Origin: Rhynochetos jubatus
Taxonomy: Eukaryota; Chordata; Aves; Eurypygiformes; Rhynochetidae
NCBI GenBank assembly: GCA_027574665.1
Contig: CM050655.1
Coordinates: 3,410,001 to 3,474,000, forward strand
Direction: 5' to 3'
DNA length: 64,000 bases
Within the stretch, counting starts at the first letter, position 1; every line of letters begins with the position of its first letter. The notes below the pieces were generated by a model, which was given only the letters and a program-made list of their open reading frames with translations, did not search any database and was not told where the DNA came from. Of the stretch, positions 61,151 through 64,000 are shown piece after piece. The position numbers were made by a program, and so were the translations under genes.

Positions 61151-64000
61151 TAGGCTCCTGTTTTCAGACATATCTGAGAAAGGCCACAGGGCTGTACACA
61201 TCTGATGTGAAACTGAGACTGATGCTATTCCAGCACCTGTGGAGCTGTTGCTGCTGCCCTGAAGTACTCTTTCATTTCTGCCAAAGTATCCAAATAGCAC
61301 TTACGGCATTGCAGGAGCGTGGCATTCACCTTTCAGCACCTGTAGTGGGCTGCTGATCTCCCCCAGAGCGGTGTCTTAGGCAAGTAGAGCGTGGAGAAAG
61401 AAGACAACACTGCTTTTACCTCTTGGCAGAAAGTGGACTGTGCTTCGCGTCTTCAGCGTGTAAAGGTATGGGATATTCCCTACCATATATGCTGTAACTG
61501 GGCTGTTGCATGTGCCTTTTCACAGGCAAGGCCTGAAGAAGAGGCAAAGGTCTTAGCAAGAGGCAGTAACAATAGATGATGCTGAAATGAACGGCTGTGT
61601 AAGCAGGGAAGAAGGTGTGAGCGGATTAGACCCCCTGACAGTCATGAGCTTGCCTAAACACTTGAGCTGGACTGAAATACAAAAGAGGCTAAAGAGAAAG
61701 GACTTGCTTGACAAAGTCCTGCTTATGGATTTTCGAGGGTTTTCAGTATTACCTGGAGGAGGAGGAAGGACAACCCTCACAAGTGAACTGCTGATTAATT
61801 AGACAAGACAAATGCCAGCCTTAGTGCAGTAACGAGGGGAGATATCTTCTAACACTTTGCCCATACACTTGACACTTCCCATGGTACTTCATGCTGACAG
61901 GCCGCAGGCTCACTGTTTTTGCAGAGCAAACATCAGTACAGATTATCACCTACCAAGAGCTGTCATGCACCAATACTTGATACAGTGTCCTCATTCCTGG
62001 CCTCAAAGAGAAACAAGCTTCTAAAAAATCATATCATGTTGAATTTTTACTAACAGATATAAATTAAAGCTATATACACACGTTGGTAATTACAAACACA
62101 AAAAGGGAAAGTGTGAAAAACTTTAATGGTGACATAAGTAAAGGCAAAATTGAAGATGGTGATGATGGCAAGGAAATTTTTAATACAGAGAAGAGATGGC
62201 AAGTGTCATTCTTGAATCCTGAAGCATATCACATGGCAAGGATATTCCAAGCAAGCTTATGCTGTACATGTGACAGCAGATAGATGGAAGCTATTGCCTG
62301 TAAAACAATGTGTCCACAGTGAGATACATTCAGAATTTTTTTTTTCTTTTGAAACACAGAAGAATAAAAGATAATTAATACACTGTTGTGTGTATTATGT
62401 ATACTCCAAAACCAGCCTCTTCTCACTGCCTACATCAGCTGACTTCCTGGAGTGCTCCATTGGTCTTTAAGTGTACTCTTAGAGAATTTGGTTGAAAACT
62501 TAAGGGCCCTCAGTACCATCTTTTCATCTTCTTACCCTGCTGCCTGGTTTTAGGCATCTGCAGCAGTCACAGGCTTGAACTAAAATGCCATCTCTTTGCT
62601 CCTCCTGCGTCGCAGGCTTTACCCTTCTCAGCATTCAGGTGTCTACTCCCTTCTCAGGCAGTGCATCACAGACTTTTGTGACTTAGAATCTCAAGTGCGC
62701 TTATTTTTAATTCTACAACTACGTAATTCAACAAACAAATAAACTAAGATAGGAATTAAGATCATAAATGACGTGTGATACATCACTAGCTGCAACTACT
62801 TAGCCTGAAACTCCTGGTGGGTAACCCCAAAGCTTGGAACGTTAAGCCATAACATCCCAGGAACAGTGGTGTGGCCAAGCACATGCATCAGCTGCCTGCT
62901 CGCTGATTTATGTCCCACACACATCTCTCAGTGCTGTGCCCTTTTCTCTGTGTTGTCCATCTGTGCCACTGATGGTTTCTTCTCAACCCTTTCAGACATT
63001 TCTGGAAGTTACCTAGGTCTCTGCACCTTTCTCTTCCTCACTGCTGCTGTAAGAGCTCAGAAGGAACACGGAAACAGACACAGTGAGATGGGAAGAAGAA
63101 GCAGAGACAGGTAGCAAAATGATAAGTGGAAGAAAAGCACTTGGTTAATTCTGCCTTGGTGAAGTAACAGGACCAGAAGCAAGTTCAGGAAAAGGCTTCC
63201 TGGACCCAGTTCTATCACACTGCTTTAGGACTGTCAGCCCTGAAGAAGAGAGCACAGCACTACAGGAGGCCCTGTATTTTCACAGTCTATTTAGAACATT
63301 ATTTATTGCTCTGGCCTAAAAGGAACCATTACAGTATCTAGTCCCTGACTCCAGAAATACCCACAGGTGCTCAGGGCAAGGCTGGACTGTATGAAGGTTG
63401 GCTCAGTAGAAGGGCATGTAATTTTTTCCAGCTTTCACTGTTACACTTACAGTGCTGATTGGCTATTAATCTTAAAAGCAATTCATCTTTCTCATGCTTA
63501 TTGATTAAAAAATGTAGAGTACCAGGCAGTGACATTGGTATTGACCCTGGGAATTCTGTTCCAGTTGCCAAAAAGGCAAAATGAGTTACACTCACCTACA
63601 GTTGTTTTGTCAGAAAACCTAACCTTACTCCTGTGTTTCCATTCAAGATTTTGATTTTCCATGATAACATGGAAGAAGAATTAGTGTGGCTGGCACAGCG
63701 CAAACAGAGCAGCTACAATCCCCTTGCTGTATTTCTAGGTGAGTGTTCCTGTGAACTTATACTGCTTTGAAATAAATGGAATAGCCTGCTGTGTCAGAGA
63801 TCTTTATCTCTAAGGAATGTTGCTTTTATTGGAAGAGCTGAGTGAAAGGACCCCTCTCATGAATCTGAGAGTGGAGATTAGACTTGCTGCTTTTAGATTA
63901 AACCTCCCCCAATTAACCTTCCAATTAACCTCACATCATTCCTTTGAATAGGATCGTAAATACAAATGATACTACCTTCCCTTTTATCAAAGAACAGCTT
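61151..64000. other. Non-coding stretch to window end
   Basis: Several 60-80-codon frames occur on both strands without family motifs. One patch (61391-61579 plus) contains both a donor-like AAAG/GTATGG near 61465 and an acceptor-like 'ttttcacag' near 61526, so an unrecognised exon is conceivable. Nothing else is supported. Confidence 0.4.

Noticed and set aside
62866..63114. 82-codon frame with a hydrophobic, cysteine-rich start
   Set aside because: No recognisable family; hydrophobicity follows from the pyrimidine-rich composition.
1..64000. CRISPR arrays, tRNA, rRNA, bacterial operons or phage genes
   Set aside because: No regularly spaced repeats, no tRNA-like B-box in context, and gene density and CR1 content are those of a bird genome.

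Overview
This is a stretch of a bird nuclear genome. The evidence is several CR1 LINE copies whose 3' ends carry the avian form (runs of ATAGAATC/ATTCTATG, the 'ggtttgggttggaagggacc' block, and the 'gggcaacctgtccca' and 'tccagcctggccttgaacac' blocks). AT-rich, CpG-poor sequence surrounds one CpG-rich zone, which is typical of vertebrates. I see no bacterial or viral gene order, tRNA, rRNA or CRISPR array. No intact, recognisable protein-coding gene lies in the window; nearly all open frames are chance frames of 60-150 codons.

Layout. 1-9.3 kb is AT-rich non-coding sequence, probably the first intron of a leftward gene. 9.3-12.9 kb is a promoter zone with two CpG islands (about 10.14-11.37 kb and 12.10-12.72 kb). 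On the minus strand it holds three good splice-donor sequences, at 12322, 11089 and 10364. This is what the 5' end of a leftward gene with alternative non-coding first exons would look like; the coding exons would lie beyond position 1. The right island contains an unusual TATA-like element embedded in a triple alternating palindrome, readable in both directions. The left island contains a perfect 30-bp inverted repeat with a 4-nt loop, just inside the putative intron.

12.9-64 kb is mostly non-coding sequence broken by CR1 elements of clearly different ages. A long, fairly young CR1 (20.40-22.17 kb, minus) has a decayed but legible reverse-transcriptase frame and abuts a much older CR1 (22.20-22.57 kb). 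Short younger 3' fragments lie at 33.5, 47.7-48.0, 50.9-51.2 and 60.25-60.56 kb. Very decayed remnants lie at 25.6-25.8, 51.6-52.1, 55.0-55.2 and 58.2-58.9 kb. A block at 32.28-33.20 kb has the look of a rightward terminal exon or 3' UTR, or of a retrocopy tail.

The window therefore reads as the regulatory 5' end of one leftward gene plus a gene-poor flank. I could not name the gene. The observations most worth checking are the perfect hairpin, the palindromic TATA element, the trio of minus-strand donors, the CR1 bracketed by a 50-bp direct repeat, and the nested CR1 history.
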